This document shows, piece by piece, positions 9,880-22,606 of a stretch of 64,000 nucleotides of DNA. The position numbers and the translations under genes were made by a program. This DNA comes from Bidens hawaiensis. Lineage: Eukaryota > Streptophyta > Magnoliopsida > Asterales > Asteraceae. Under the pieces are notes generated by a model that saw only the letters and a list, made by a program, of their open reading frames with translations, was not told where the DNA came from and made no database searches. Numbering within the stretch: the first letter of the stretch is position 1; the number at the start of each line of letters is the position of its first letter. The stretch covers positions 434,001 through 498,000 of the forward strand of contig JAIQDT010000234.1 of assembly GCA_021521415.1 (NCBI GenBank), written 5' to 3'.

Positions 9880-12125
9880 AGAAGAACGGGGATTAGGTCC
9901 TGTAATAAATGAAGAAGATGAAACAGTTGAGGTGTCAGCATTTACAATGGTTAATCTGGTCATAATGAATGATATAACACTCATACTGAACAACCCAGAA
10001 AAACATCACCCATACATTGTAAAGGCAGCAAGGAAAGCACGACAGGAATACATCAATATGGGCAGAGAAAGGGAACAAAGATTTGAAGAGCACAATGAAC
10101 CAAATGAGCCTATCATCGAAGAAATCACTGAAGAACATATAGAGACTCACACAGTTGAAACTGAAAATGACAAATCTGAGTCAGTTGATGAAGAGATTAT
10201 TTTAGAAGGACCAGAAGTTGAACTGCACCAACCTTGCTCTCCTACTCAATCTCAATCATCTTTGAAAAGAAAAGACACTGATGAAATTGAGACTCCAAAG
10301 CCAAAGAGACAAAATTCTGTGAAGAAAATGGTCTACAAACTTAGGTCAGAGATGCTTGAACAAAGAAGAAGAGATCAATCAAAGCAAAATGAAGAACCAA
10401 TGATTGATGCTCTTCAGGATATTGAAGAAGAAGTTGACCTTGAAGTTGAGAATGAGAAAGAAGAAAGTGTGGAGGAGACTGAAAAGACAAATGAAGATGC
10501 TGAGTATCTGATCAGTCTGGGTTATGATCCTTTTTATGTTCAAAGACTATCAAAAGAGGATGTGGCAAAAGAAGCTGAGGGTTGGAGAGTAAGGAAAGGA
10601 AAAAGGGAAGTTTTGATAATGGCTGGTCACAAGCCTGCATTCCTAAACTTACAACCCTTTGACAAGATTGATAATTTATATAAAAGGGCTCTCATGGAGG
10701 ATCTATCTGAGTATGTGAGAAAGGTGTCTAAGAGAAAGTAAGAGAAAGAAAAGAAATTTACAGAATCTGACAGGAGCAAGAGAAGAACAGAGAAGAAGGC
10801 AAATGATGAAACAGAGTATGAATCCTTGAAAGCAAAACACAAAGATATAAAATTTCTTCAGCTGTATGGCTACAGCTACAACTTCTTGATAAATCTCTCT
10901 CCTGAAGAACTGAAAAGAAGAATTCAACATATTAAAGACTCTCACAAAGATCAATAAAGTCGAGAAAAATTTGAAAGAGAGCAGGAGTTAAAAATGAGGT
11001 TACAAAAGGAAAAGGATGAAGCTAAAAGGAAAAATCAAGAATTAAAGAAGTGGTTTGATGACCCACAGAGGGTAGAGATGTTAAAGAGAATTGTGATGGA
11101 GAAAGGAATGTCAGAAGAACAGTTTCAGAACATGCCTCTTGCTGAACTAATGGAAATATATCACAGAGAGCAGATGATGTATCTTGAAACACAGAGGAAA
11201 TTGCAAGAAGACAGAACAAGAAGCTCATGTAGAAATGATGAATGCCCTCCACAAAAAGGGAGTAAAAATGTCAAGACTGGTAATGCAAACAGAAGATACA
11301 ATAAAGAGATGGTATGTTGAAGAGGGTCTTGATAAGATAAAGAAGGTTGAAATGGGGAGCTCAAGCAGAACCCATAGGTCAGAGAGTGTGAGGCCTGTGC
11401 AGCCAAGAAACTTGAATCTGCCCACACGTCTCTATTTTGACCGAAGATCGAAGACTTTAAGAGTGGTGACTGAAGATGAAGCAGAACATCTCATCATCTT
11501 CAGAGATGATTTGAGAAATTTTACAACAGAACAACTGACCAAGATGGCTGAGCTGACTTTATATGACAATCAACTAAGGAGTCAACCATCTGCTCAACTG
11601 AGGAATGATCTCTCCAAGTTTTTAAAGGAACAAGCAGAAAAGGGATTCCCATTTCTATAGCAGAAGAAGAGAGAGATCAGGAGCCAAGCAGAAAAAGAGA
11701 AGAGGAGAATCAGAATCAGTGAAGTTCACATATCTGAGCTTTCCCTCTCTGAATCAAAGAAACAAAGAACTCTAGCAAGCAGCTCGCACCAGAAAAGGAA
11801 GACATTAAAAGAATGCTTGGCTACAAGAGAAGTGATGAAGGAACCCAACTCAAGAGTACAACATTTTGGAAGAATCACATACATAACGTACAATCAAAAG
11901 GATGATTCGACCACTTTGAGAAATGAGTCTGGGATACCGATTGCAGTCATAAAGGAGGATGGAGATCTGCATTATATGCATCCACAAGACTTACAAGATT
12001 TATTTAATGCAAGATTCCCAAGTGATGCCTCTGACTCCTCAGAACTTGACATGCTGAAGCAAAGAGCTGCATATGTGAAGAAACTAAAAGAGAAGGCTGA
12101 AGCCAATAACAGAGGAAGAAGATAA
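9880..12125 (+). pseudogene. Sirevirus-type additional ORF, copy B
   Basis: This is the duplicate of 662-2907, with the same two early TAA stops, the same frameshift and the same TAG. The shared lesions predate the duplication. Replacements relative to copy A include K to N and Q to R in the first 30 codons, R to Q, V to A, L to F and N to K. The middle region is unchanged. The role is unknown. Confidence 0.7.
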
Positions 12126-12324
12126 CAGAATGGAGCTAATGAATGATTGATTCTTATTTCTGTTTATCTTTATATTTTGTTTGATTTGTAAAAATTTAGT
12201 TTGTAATGCCCATGCAGAATTCCAATTATGTAATGAAATGACATGTTCTTAAATGATTTATCTAGAAATCTGATACATATGTAACTCTATGCAGGTATGT
12301 TTTGGTGCATCTGAGCTTGTTCCA

Positions 12325-12337
12325 ATCTAGGGGAAGA
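12325..12337 (+). other. Polypurine tract of Sirevirus copy B
   Basis: The tract aatctaggggaaga is followed directly by TGTTGGG. One T present in copy A is missing here, which changes the offset between duplicates from 9218 to 9217. Confidence 0.75.
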
Positions 12338-13379
12338 TGTTGGGTCGGATTTTTGATAAGGAAGATTGGAATCTTTTCAACCTCCTCAGAAACGGCTAAG
12401 TATGGAATTCGACCAAGCCCAGACTATCGAGCATGTTTTTTACTACATCGAGCAAGGTTCTGAACCTTAAATGGTTGATTCTTCTAAGTGTTAAAGGCTT
12501 CGAGCAAGCTACACTTCAACGAGCAAGAGTATTCTTCTATCGAGCATGGATTGCCAATAGAGCAAACAGCTTGATCATACAAGTTCCAGCCAAGTGTTAC
12601 GAGCACAGGATGATCGAGCACATGGGGACGAGCATGGATGCAATAAGAGGATGTCATGTGAATCAAAGCAAAGACTTCGAGCACAGTTTAGTTACCGAGC
12701 AAGATTTACATCCGAGCATGCTAAAGATTGCTGAATAAGAAAAGCTGAAGACATCAAGAAGAATGAGCTTGCTCGATGGACTAGTTCGAGCAAAGCATGG
12801 AAAAGTCAAGAGGAATGAAGCTTACTCAAAGGGAATATGTATTCTTCGAAAGAGAATATATTCCATGTAAAGTCTGCTCGAGGACATTCACCGAGCACAC
12901 CTAGTATAGGAAGTTTGCTCGAGCAAGGTATGTACCTTGCTCGAGGACTGTAACACTTGTATTAGATTTATCTTTCACTATGTAATGACTAGGACTTATA
13001 GTAGGAATGTCAGAGTCTATAAATAGACGTCCTAGGGTACCTTTAGGGTACAGATTTTGGAGACAGAGGCTGGCACGCACTGATTACGAAAACATTCCAT
13101 TTTGTTCATCGTACAAGAGCCGCCGCCGTCACACAAAACCCTAGACATTCCATTCACTGTTCCACTAACGTATCATTAAATATAGTGAATCTTTGTCTTT
13201 GAAATAACTTTTACCGATTATCATTTACTGTTTTGTGTTCGATATCTGTTCACAATCATTCATTCTCAATCATTGGATATCCTGATTCCGCCTGGATATT
13301 CAATCGGTCTTTGAGTATTCGAGTCGGTGTGTTCTTGTCAAACCTTTGCTAAGGTTTCACCCGACGGACGGTCCTGACA
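12338..13379 (+). repeat. Sirevirus 3' LTR, copy B
   Basis: This is the duplicate of 3121-4162, with the same ends, the CGAGCA array and a TATA box at 13018-13026. Few substitutions separate the two. Confidence 0.93.
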
Positions 13380-14528
13380 CTTTATATTGATTTTCACATT
13401 ATATTCTTATCTTGTCAAATGTGTCAAGTTGTAGAAATGCTGAGCAATAGGGCCTCAAGTGGAAAAAACGGGTTGGCCAACTCTCTCCTAAGTTTAATTG
13501 ACCTTGTCGCTAGGTTTCTAAGGTCTTCACCTTATCCCCCAAATTAGGGTTTCTATACCCTCGACTGGAGCGCACGATTATCCGGGTATAATTGGGGGCT
13601 GTGGGACCAGTGCACTATACGTGGCTGACAATTTCATGGCTAAAAATTATATCTTGGATCCTACGAATTAAATGGTAGACGTACCATATACACAAGTTAA
13701 GATCAACGCCGGGTTAGGCTCATCACCGCGTATAATTGTGCCAACGCCAAGGATCGGCTCGTGGCTCGTATTTATTGGGCTTGTCCCCACGTTTTGGGCT
13801 TGTCCCCACGAATTAATGGGTTTGTCCTCACGTTTTATTGGGCTTGTCCCCACGAATTATTGGGCTTGTCCCCACGATTTATTGGGCTTGTCCCCATGAT
13901 TTGTTGGGCTTATCCCCAAGATAGTTGGAATTTAATCCAGGTTTTCTAACTATTATATCCTCTTTTGATGATTTGTTTTTGACAGGAAAATATCTTAAAG
14001 AAAAAAGTTCTAAGGATTGAGAGTCATCTATCCTAGTGACACAGGTTATAAAGCTGAAATCAAAAGAGTTACATTATAATATGCAAGATAAAAAGGCGAT
14101 CCGGGCTTCACCAGCAAAACGTGGACCATCCATCCGAATCGAACTACGTCAAAGTTCATGCAGAAATTTAAAAGACAAAGGCGGTTAAGGCTTCATCCCC
14201 ATAAAGCTAAGGATTCCTCTACCCTAACCACCTTTGAAAATTGTCTTATGGATCACAGATCCTAAGGATTGCCACTACCATTGTCCATACAAACCATAAA
14301 CAAAAACCATTAAAACATCATAAAAAATGGGCTCCAGCCTTGTCTTCATATCCATCGTTGCCCATTACACCAGCTACTCCTTAGCCGCATCACCTTCACC
14401 ATCACCCGCCTCCTTGACTTCCAACACATCATCTTTGACTCCACTCGTTCCAGCATCCTCGGTCCTTTTTGCAGCCCCTGCATCCTCGTTCTCTTTGCCA
14501 AAACCAGCTAAGGCCTTCTCCCAGTTAG

Positions 14529-16010
14529 CTACTTCCAAGTGGACCTGTTGAAATTAGGATCCTCAGCTTTGGCGGCCATCTTTATCCTAGCCGTTAATAC
14601 CGCTTTGCTGGCCCACACCTTAGCCTGTTCGGTAACCTCGACCAATGGTTCTTGAGTTCGGATGTCTGCAAGAGCCAGCTTATCCTCTAGGGTCCCCTTT
14701 TCAGTCTGCAACTCCATGATCAGCTTGTCCTTCAAGGATATCCCAGCACGGTATTTGGCGAGTTCCTTCTCCGTGCTGGCCACATTCTCATCATACAAAG
14801 CCTTGAAGTTGGCCACTGCCTGCAAGATGTATGCAACTTAAAGACACAATTGAAATGTAGATGGCTAAGGGTAAAGGGTCCTTACTTCCGAGAGCTGGTC
14901 AAAGATGTCCTGGGCACTGTGGACTTCCACGTCAGGGTCCCTCTTTCTCTTCATGTTGGCCTTAGAGCGGGTAGTCCTGGTTTTTGGAGGAGCGAGGCTG
15001 GAACCTTTCATAGTTCTTTTCTCAGAGGAACGGGAAGAGATGAGGCTATCAACGTCTTCCAACTAGAATTGACCCAACAAATTCTTGTACGTTTTGGATG
15101 ATGATTTTTGTGCACCTGTCCGAAAAAAGATAAATTTTCTATAGTTCAACGCTTTTCTTTACTTTCATCAATAATCAATAAATTTATTCTAACTTACTTG
15201 ACATTGTTTCCGAGGAACTGGCGATCCTTTCGTCTGAATCGTTCGCTTCTTCAACAATAGCCTTGAATGTCCTGTCAAAACGATCCAATGACAGGAATAC
15301 CTTCGCCTTCTTAATACCCTCCTGGTCGGTGGCGAGTTCTGAGAAGTTGGACACTGCACAAGAAACAACAAACCCATAGTTAGCCAATCAAAAATACTAG
15401 GATCCTCTATCCTCAGGATCCACTACCCTACCCTTCAGGATCCAGCGAGTTGGTAACAAATTCCCCTTTGGAATACTGTCTCTTAGAACGAAAAAGAACT
15501 GGTTCTTCTAACTTTGATCGTTGTGGGTAGTCTTGTTGATTGGTAGAGGCTGAAAGGGTTTGCTTTTGAAGAGAAACCTGCTGGAACCATGGGTGACGAG
15601 GCTGTAGAGGTGAGAAAAGGCTGGAAGATTGAAATCTAAATCCTGTTCAGCAATCAACCTCTCGAGTGTATGCAAAGTCCTCCACATCATCGGCATCGCC
15701 TGGATATAACTGAGGCCGGTAAAGGAGAAAAAAGTAGAGGTCAGGTCGGGAAACGGATAGGAGAATCCAAGAAGAAATGGGAGTGCAGGAAAGCATACCC
15801 AGTCAAAAGAAACACAATCGCTTTTTAATCGAGAATCATACGCTCTGAACACTGTTCCTTCGGGGAGGCAGTTGGAGATTCCTTGGATTTCCTCATCGGT
15901 GAATTTACAGATCTCCGAAACCGGATCTTTGAGAAGATGCTGGTTTGAAGAACGGGACCTATGTCCTTAGGGTTTGAACTAAAGGACACTTTCTGATTCC
16001 TTTTGGGCAT
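14529..16010 (-). pseudogene. Antisense intron-bearing retroelement gene, copy B
   Basis: The exon and splice-site layout is the same as at 5312-6793. It starts with MPKRNQKVSF at 16010, carries the GLSYIQAMPMMWRT block within 15508-15852, and has a last coiled-coil exon at about 14532-14820. Differences from copy A are single residues, such as T to A and M to L in the last exon and K to E in the second. The same frameshift near the N-terminus and the same stop in exon 3 are present. The function is unknown. Confidence 0.6.
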
Positions 16011-16266
16011 TGTAGCGAAGGGATGAGGAAAAGCAGAAGAAAGAAAAGAGTAAGAAAGAAGAATACCTGAGGATCGTTATCGCCGGAATAAGGGGGTGGA
16101 TATGATAAAGAAGAAGTTATAAGGCTTGAAAACCTATTTATTAGGGACAATGATGCGTTCGCAGGCGACGATCATATCACATTATTGATGACGGTCCGAT
16201 TCAAATATGCATAGGGATAAACATAACAGCTGTACTCCATTCACACCTATCATGTTTGGGGGCAAT

Positions 16267-16856
16267 TGTTGGGACCAGGATCTTTGATCCTTAGCAACAA
16301 TCAGCGGGACTAAGGATCCTTTGTGGTTCAAGGATCCTCAACAGTCAATTCTAATCTATTTTTTACAGGTATAACACGTGGTCACCAGAATTCCTACTAT
16401 TACGAACGAAGTAATTTACTCAGTCTTCCCTTCTCGTCCACGCTCCTAAAACGTTAACGTTGAAGAAGTAAACAAACGTGGCCGAGATTATAGCATAAGT
16501 AGTTACTAGCCATTATATCTTACTTATATATATATATATATATATATATATCGAGTACTAGTTGATTAGAACACAACACTTTTAGCACTAAGAGTATATA
16601 GAAAACACTTGTATTCACGATCAGCTATTGTTCCACCATTTGTAATCTTTTCAAGTTCAATACAATTGGTAGTGATAGTTTTCACTACCCGAGGTTTTTG
16701 TGCTGGCGGGATACTAGTTACCAAGGGCTTTTCCTCGTATAAATCTTTGTGTTCATTTTTTACAATTGTTACTTTGATCGCATTAATTCACATTTGCACC
16801 AATCCTAACTTATGAATTTGGTTCACTGATCCTTAGCCCGATTTTTAACCAAAACA
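16267..16856 (+). repeat. Tat-like 3' LTR, copy B
   Basis: The LTR runs from TGTTGGGACC to AACCAAAACA. The AT tract is only about 27 bases (16525-16551). It is followed by attactaaca, which is absent from copy A; the flanking aaca repeats fit a small slippage deletion in A. Confidence 0.7.
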
Positions 16857-18120
16857 ATTACTAACACTAGGTGCAGATAGATAAAAAGACAATGCAAGGG
16901 CTTCGTCTTCAACAAGTGGAAGATCCCTCCACCCAAGCATTGCTAGATGTTCAAAAGTCAAAATAACATGGGCTTCGTCATGGAAAGTCAAGATCTCTCC
17001 ACCCATGTATCCTAAGCACAAATGTTTAAAGATAAAAAAGTAAATTATTCAACAAGCCATTACAGACCAACATAAAACCACAAACAAGCAAACTTAAAAA
17101 AATGGGCTCAGACCTTGTTTTTCCGCATTCATTACCCAATTGTGCCTCACCACCAGCTTCCTTCACCGCATCCTTGATCGCCACCTCCATAGCCTCACTA
17201 GATTCCTTATCCACTTCACTCGGACCCGCTTCCTCCACATTTTCCCCAATCAACTCGGCCAACACCTTCTTCCAAGAAGTTACGTCCCAAAAGGGAGTAT
17301 CAAGACCTGCATCTTGGGCCTCCTTTGCCATACGAAGGCGAGACTGGAAGATGGAAATAGCAGCGGACCTCTTTGCCCCCTCAGTGACCTTTTGAACCTG
17401 CACCAAACGATCCGCTTCTTGATGGACGAGTTCCTTCTTGGCCAGTGTGAGTTCCTGCTTCAGATCCTCAATCTCCTTGGTCTTTTTATCAAGGAGGTTG
17501 GTCTTCGCAGTCGCGATCTTCAGCATTTCGGCAATACGGGTATTGGCATCAAGGAGTTTATAACGCAGATCATTAAAGCTGGAGAATAGCTACTCCAGTT
17601 CCTGCTCAAAGCGTATTACCCGCAGCATACATTATCTTCAAAATATCAGAATATTTTCGAAGAACATACCTTAGTGAACTCGAGGTTGCAAGTCGGAGAA
17701 GAGTCGGAAACTTCTTGGGTCTTTCTCTTCTTGGAGGCCTTGGCTCGACTGCCTTCGGGCTTTGGCAGGATAACAGGAACGGCTTCCTTCTTTTTGGTGC
17801 TACGGGTGGAGACCATGCTATCAATGACGTCAAGAATGAAAACAGGAGCAGATTTGCCTACAAAGATAATGCAGGTTAGTATCTCTGATCCTTAAATTTT
17901 TTAACTAACATGTCAATACTTCTTACCAGACATAGCGGAGCCAGCTGACTTGGAGGATTCATGGATGGCCGACTGAAAGAAAAAGGTCCTCTCTTCCTCG
18001 TTGATAAGGTAGAAAGACTTTAGCTTGCTTTCTGTCTCTATGCTGGGAGGAGCAATCTCGAAGAACTTCAAGGCTGCAATAAGACAGGATAAAATATATC
18101 AGTTACACACCTATCAACAT
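16857..18120 (-). pseudogene. Antisense gene of a second, diverged Tat-like unit
   Basis: Minus-strand exons carry good splice sites. Exon 18073-17927 (after ttgcag, before gtaaga) begins ALKFFEIAPPSIETESKLKS. Exon 17857-17670 (after tttgtag, before gtatgt) contains VIDSMVSTRSTKKKEAVP. A last coiled-coil exon of about 17600-17100 contains DLKQELTLAKKELVHQEADR and ends after KDAVKEAGGEAQLGNE. The exon order and the 'DSMVSTRS' block match 'DSLISSRS' in the copy A gene, so this is a paralogue at clear distance. One stop (ELE*LF) lies in the last exon. The N-terminal exons are missing at the Sirevirus boundary near 18120. The plus-strand ORFs over the same stretch are shadows. Confidence 0.6.
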
Positions 18121-20968
18121 ACCGCTTCAAGATAGGTTGCTTGATCCGAACATTGCAGTAATGGAAGTTCCTTCCTCACCTGATCAAAGTGAGGATGAAT
18201 AAGAAGAAGATGAGAGCGATTCAGATTCTAATGATAGTGATGACCAGGGTGATGGTGATGATGGGGCTAATAATGAACTTGTAATTATTGAACCATAGGC
18301 AGAACAAGTGATAGATAAGCCTGTATTAGAACAAACTGATCATGCAGCTCACAATGCGAAGACATGGGTCAGTATGGTGCTGAGATTAATGAACCAGTTG
18401 TTGAACTGGCTGGAAATGAGACGTATTGTTTATGGATACTGAAACAGAGGTGCATATTGACAATCTTAAAGTTGATAGTGACCCAGTTGTAGAAGTTGAA
18501 GAACCAGCTGTGGGTTCTAGTGAAATGGCAACTGCACAACTAGATGAAGATATCTTTGTTGCTAATGTGGTTTCAAACGTAACTGAAACTATCCAAAAGA
18601 TCACACCACCAAATTCCCTGGATCCTTTTGAACACATAGAAGATACGTCCTCTTTTGGATCTGAACCAGCAGATGATACAGTTCCCTCATCCCCTGCCAC
18701 TACTGAACCAATCTATTCAAGCCCTGAACCTATTCAAGATACATCATTTCCGACACCCCCAATTTCACCAACATGAGAACCTACACATGAACTAATCATT
18801 TCTTCACCACCCATATCACCAACCAAACAATCTACCTAAGAAACAACCATTCCTTCACCACCTACATCACCACATAACCAAACTACACAAGAAACTTCTA
18901 CCCTTACACCACCTGTTTCACCTGTCAATGACCCTATTCAACCTGAACCAACTTCAATATCCCATGTAATCCAACACACAACTGACACCTACACTATTCC
19001 ATCACCTGAAACTTCTTCACCTGAACCATTTTCTGAACCTGATTTCAAGCCTACCCAAGAGACACCACCTTCAAGTCCAAATGTCTATAACCTTATATTT
19101 GAAAATGCAGAATTGGAATTCCAGAACATCAAGCTTAAAGATAAAAATGCATTTATGGAGAGGAAGAATATGGCCCTAGAGCAAGCTTTGCAACATGCCC
19201 TTCAACAAATTCAAGCCCTGGAGCATGCGGAGATTGAGAAGACCTCAGATGCACCAAAATAGGGGGAGAGTGATCAAGAAGCTAATTCTGTAAAACTAAT
19301 CAATGAAACTTATACTGAGGCTAGTGATGAAGAGGCTGAAGTGGGAATCTCAAATGCTCTAAACATGATAAATGAAGAGTATGAGGAAGACTTCGAAGAG
19401 GAAGATGTAACAGAATATCAATTATCTTGAAGAAAAGATTCTACTTGAAGAAATGAAAAAGAAACATCAAGATATCAATTATCTTCAAATGCGTGGAGGC
19501 AAATATGACCACATCAAAGACTTATCCATTGAGGAATTAAATGAGAAAGTCAAGAAAATGGAAGAATCACATGAAGATAAAGAATGTCCCATGGTTTGCA
19601 ACAAAAAGAAGTTAGAAAGGGAAAAACAAAGAAAGAGAGAAGAAGAAGCTAATCAGAAATACCTTGAAATGAGAAAGAAGTATAAGAAAGAGGTAAGATT
19701 TCTGGTGGAGAATGGATATTAATTTGAAGCTGTTAAAGACCTATCAACCGAAGAATTACAAGAAAGAGTTAAGACAGTAAAAGAAAATCATGAGATGAAA
19801 AGAATTAGATCATAGATTGACAGAGACAATAGAAAAAAGGAGGAATAAGAGAAAGAAAAAGGACAATAATAAAAGAAAAACAGAAACCAAAGAATGGTTC
19901 AACGACCCTAGGAGAGTGAAAACTTTAAAGAATATATTATTACAAAAGGGAATGACTGAAGCTGAATTTGAAAACATGCCTCATGAGCAGTTGATCGAGA
20001 CATATAATAGAGAGCAGAGGTTGCTTTTAGAAACAGAATGAAAGATGTTGGAAGAAAGAATGAGAAGAGAAGATGAGGAAAGGGCTAAGATGACTAGCAT
20101 TTTATGCAAGAAAGGAGAGTGGAGATGAGATCAAGGGACTATTTGAAGAATCTGAAAGGAAGTTTGGGAAGAAAGACTTATCAACAAGAACCAATGGATC
20201 TGTTATAAGATCTGAGATTGTAAGACCTGAGGTCCCACAAAGATATATAAACTTGCCAACCAATCTGTATTTTGAGAAGAGATCTAGAACCCTGAGAGTC
20301 ATCACCGAAGATGGTAAAGAGACTCATATCATATTTAGAGACGATTTTAGAAGTTTCTCAAGGGATCAATTAGAGAAAATGGCTCAGCTGGACTTACATA
20401 ACAATCAACAAAGAGATACAATTGCTGGCCACAAAGGAATGATCTCTCTAAGTTCTTAAAGGAACAATTTGAAAAGGGATTTCTATTCTTAAATCAAAAA
20501 TGAAGAGAAGCTCACACTGAAGCAGAGAGGGAGAGAAGGAGAAAAAGGCTAAGTGATGTCAGGTTATCTGAGCTCTCCCTCCAGGAAACAAAGAAAGCAG
20601 CAACACACCAAGCAAGCAGCTCTAGAGCCGAAAGAACAACCTTGAGAGAGTGCTTAGCTAAGAGGAGAGAAATGGAGGAGCCAAACTTAAAGGTCCAACA
20701 AGATGGAAAAATCACTCATCTTACTTACAACAAGATGTGTGCCTCTGTCTCTCTAAGAAATGCTTCTGGAAGGACGGACAATTGCTGTAGTGGAGCATGA
20801 TGAAGAACTTCAATTCATACACATCCAGGACCTTCAGGATATTGCGAATGTAGAAGTCCCCTTGGAATCTCAGGATGGTGTTCAACTTGAAATGTTTAAG
20901 TAGAGGGCGGCCATTTTAAGACTCAGAAAGAAGAAACCTGCTGAAAGGAGCCAGGGAAGAAGATAGCA
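18121..20968 (+). pseudogene. Sirevirus-type additional ORF, copy 3 (diverged)
   Basis: This is homologous to 662-2907 but much diverged and more complete at its N-side. An acidic, Asp/Glu/Ser-rich start (18160-18300) is followed by a Pro/Ser region with repeated SPPISPT-like phrases (18690-19080). A coiled coil (19110-19250) comes next, then INYLQMRGGKYDHIKDLSIE, WFNDPRRVKTLKNILLQKGM and LRVITEDGKETHIIFRDDFR. Many stops and frameshifts break it, for example TGA 18774, the stop after DAPK near 19260, and TAA 19720. Conserved motifs despite the decay point to long selection before death. It is followed by a polypurine tract and LTR in the same layout as the other copies. Confidence 0.65.
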
Positions 20969-21208
20969 GGATGGAGCCCATGGATGATCAACCTTACTCC
21001 TGTTTTTTTTTTTTGTGTTTAGTTCTTATTTTCTGTATTTTGATTTTGAACTTTATGATGAATGACATGTAATTTGAATTTGATGTGTAATGCCCAAGTG
21101 GCAGAATTCCCTTTATGTAATGTAATGACTTTGCTTAAAATGAATATCTTTAGAATTTGATACATTTGTAACTTTATGCAAGTATGTTTTGATGCATCTG
21201 AGCTTGTT

Positions 21209-21224
21209 CCAATCTAGGGGAGAT
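21209..21224 (+). other. Polypurine tract of Sirevirus copy 3
   Basis: The stretch ccaatctaggggagat stands directly before the LTR start and matches the tracts of copies A and B. Confidence 0.75.
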
Positions 21225-22244
21225 TGTTGAGTCGGATATTCACAAAGGAAGATTGGAATATTCTCAACCTCCTCAAAAAATCGTCTAAGTATGGACTACG
21301 AGCAAGCTTGGACCATCAAGCATGATGCTACTACCTCGAGCATGGTGTTTCAGACCTACTTCAGTGATTTCTTCTAAGTGTTGAAGGCTTCGAGCAAGCT
21401 ACACTTCGCCGAGAAAATGTGTTCTTCATCGAGTATGGATTGCTAATCGAGCAAACAACTTGATCATCCAGTTTAAACTTAGCGCTCCGAGCACATTGGT
21501 GAGTCAAGCATGGATTCAATAAAGAAGATATCAAAATGTTCTAAGTATAGACTTCAAGCATGGTTAAGTCCCAAGCAAGCTATGCATCCGAGTATGCTAA
21601 AGATTGTTCAATAAGTCTCTAAGGAAGGATTGAAGACATCAAGAAGAATATGCTTACTCGATGTACTCATTCTAGTAAAGCAAGGATTGGTTAAGAAGAT
21701 TGAAGCGTGCTAGAAGAGAATACTTTCCATCAGAAAATATTCTAAGTAAAGTCTGCTCGAAGACTTGCATCGAGCATACTGTGCATATCAAGTCTGCTCG
21801 AACAAGATATATCATACTCGAAGACTTGTTTACACTTGTGTTTTTTTAGTCATTCATTATGTAATGATAGGGCTTCTAGAAGGAATGTTAGGGTCTATAA
21901 ATAGAGTGCTAGGCTGTCGTTTATTAACAAGGATTTGGACGGTTCTTTTGCTGAATACGAGGGCACACACCTGAGCACATATTCTCAATGTCTCCTCGTA
22001 CAGCTGCCGTCACGAAATCCTAGACATTCTCTTCATTGAATATCACTGTTACATTGAAACGATAAATCAATAATAGTGAATCTTTGTCTATTTTGTTCTT
22101 TATTGACTATCTATTATTACAAAAACCTTTAATCCTAAAGCTTGGATATTCTGATTCCGCCGAAATATCTAGGTGGCCTTTAGCTCATTAGATCTATGTG
22201 TTCTTGTCAACCTATTAAGGTTTGCACAAGGTCCGGTCCTGATA
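21225..22244 (+). repeat. Sirevirus 3' LTR, copy 3
   Basis: The LTR of about 1020 bases starts TGTTGAGTCGG and ends GGTCCTGATA, so its terminal CA has mutated to TA. The TATA box is at 21896. It is clearly older than copies A and B by divergence. It is followed at 22245 by Athila-type RNase H sequence on the other strand, so the Sirevirus was inserted into that element. Confidence 0.88.
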
Positions 22245-22606
22245 GTTGTGGTATAATTCAATTGAGCATCCGAGAGAGTTTTACTCGTGTAGTATATAGC
22301 AATGGGTCTCTTTTCAGCTTGACTTTTGGTGCCTACTGCAAAGATGGTTTTAACCCGTTATTGATTTCGGGTAGTGGTTCCACCTGAACCGACCATGGGG
22401 ATCGGTCTCCTCTCAAAGCTGCAACCTCTAGCATCTTCTCTTCCTCCTCCAGCTTCTTATCAGCTTTCACCTGTTAAACATAAAACACGTCTCCATTGTG
22501 GCGTCCGTGTTCTCGACCGAGTTATATAACGGGATGCACTAGTTAATAATATCGGCCATAAATCACTCATCATTGATCGGAGAATTATTTACATATGTGA
22601 AAACAT
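22245..22606 (-). pseudogene. pol: Athila-type pol remnant (RNase H start and linker)
   Basis: On the minus strand, about 22314-22245 reads RPIAIYYTSKTLSDAQLNYT, the start of the RNase H region in Athila/Tat-type elements. Just upstream (22500-22330) is a linker-like stretch (VQVEPLPEINNGLKPSL) of the kind found between protease and reverse transcriptase. The whole reverse transcriptase between them is missing, so the element has a large internal deletion. It is cut at 22244 by the Sirevirus LTR. Confidence 0.6.

Larger units (their letters stand above)
13380..16856 (+). mobile_element. Tat-like gypsy element, 3' part, copy B
   Basis: The duplicate of 4163-7679 contains the GGGCTTGTCCCC tandem repeat at about 13774-13922, the antisense gene, a polypurine tract (16253-16266) and the LTR (16267-16856). 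Confidence 0.5.
7784..16970. repeat. Tandem duplication, copy B
   Basis: The copy B unit begins inside a long LTR (E2) and ends inside Tat-like spacer at 16970. The junction between copies is at 7783/7784, where Tat-like spacer passes abruptly into LTR sequence that matches the interior of the complete E4 element. After 16970 the spacer continues normally (ggcttcgtcatgg), so copy B carries the original right edge and copy A the new junction. Confidence 0.93.

Noticed and set aside
17102..17589. Plus-strand ORFs of 97 and 149 codons
   Set aside because: They are shadows of the minus-strand coiled-coil exon, which has homology to the copy A gene and proper splice sites.
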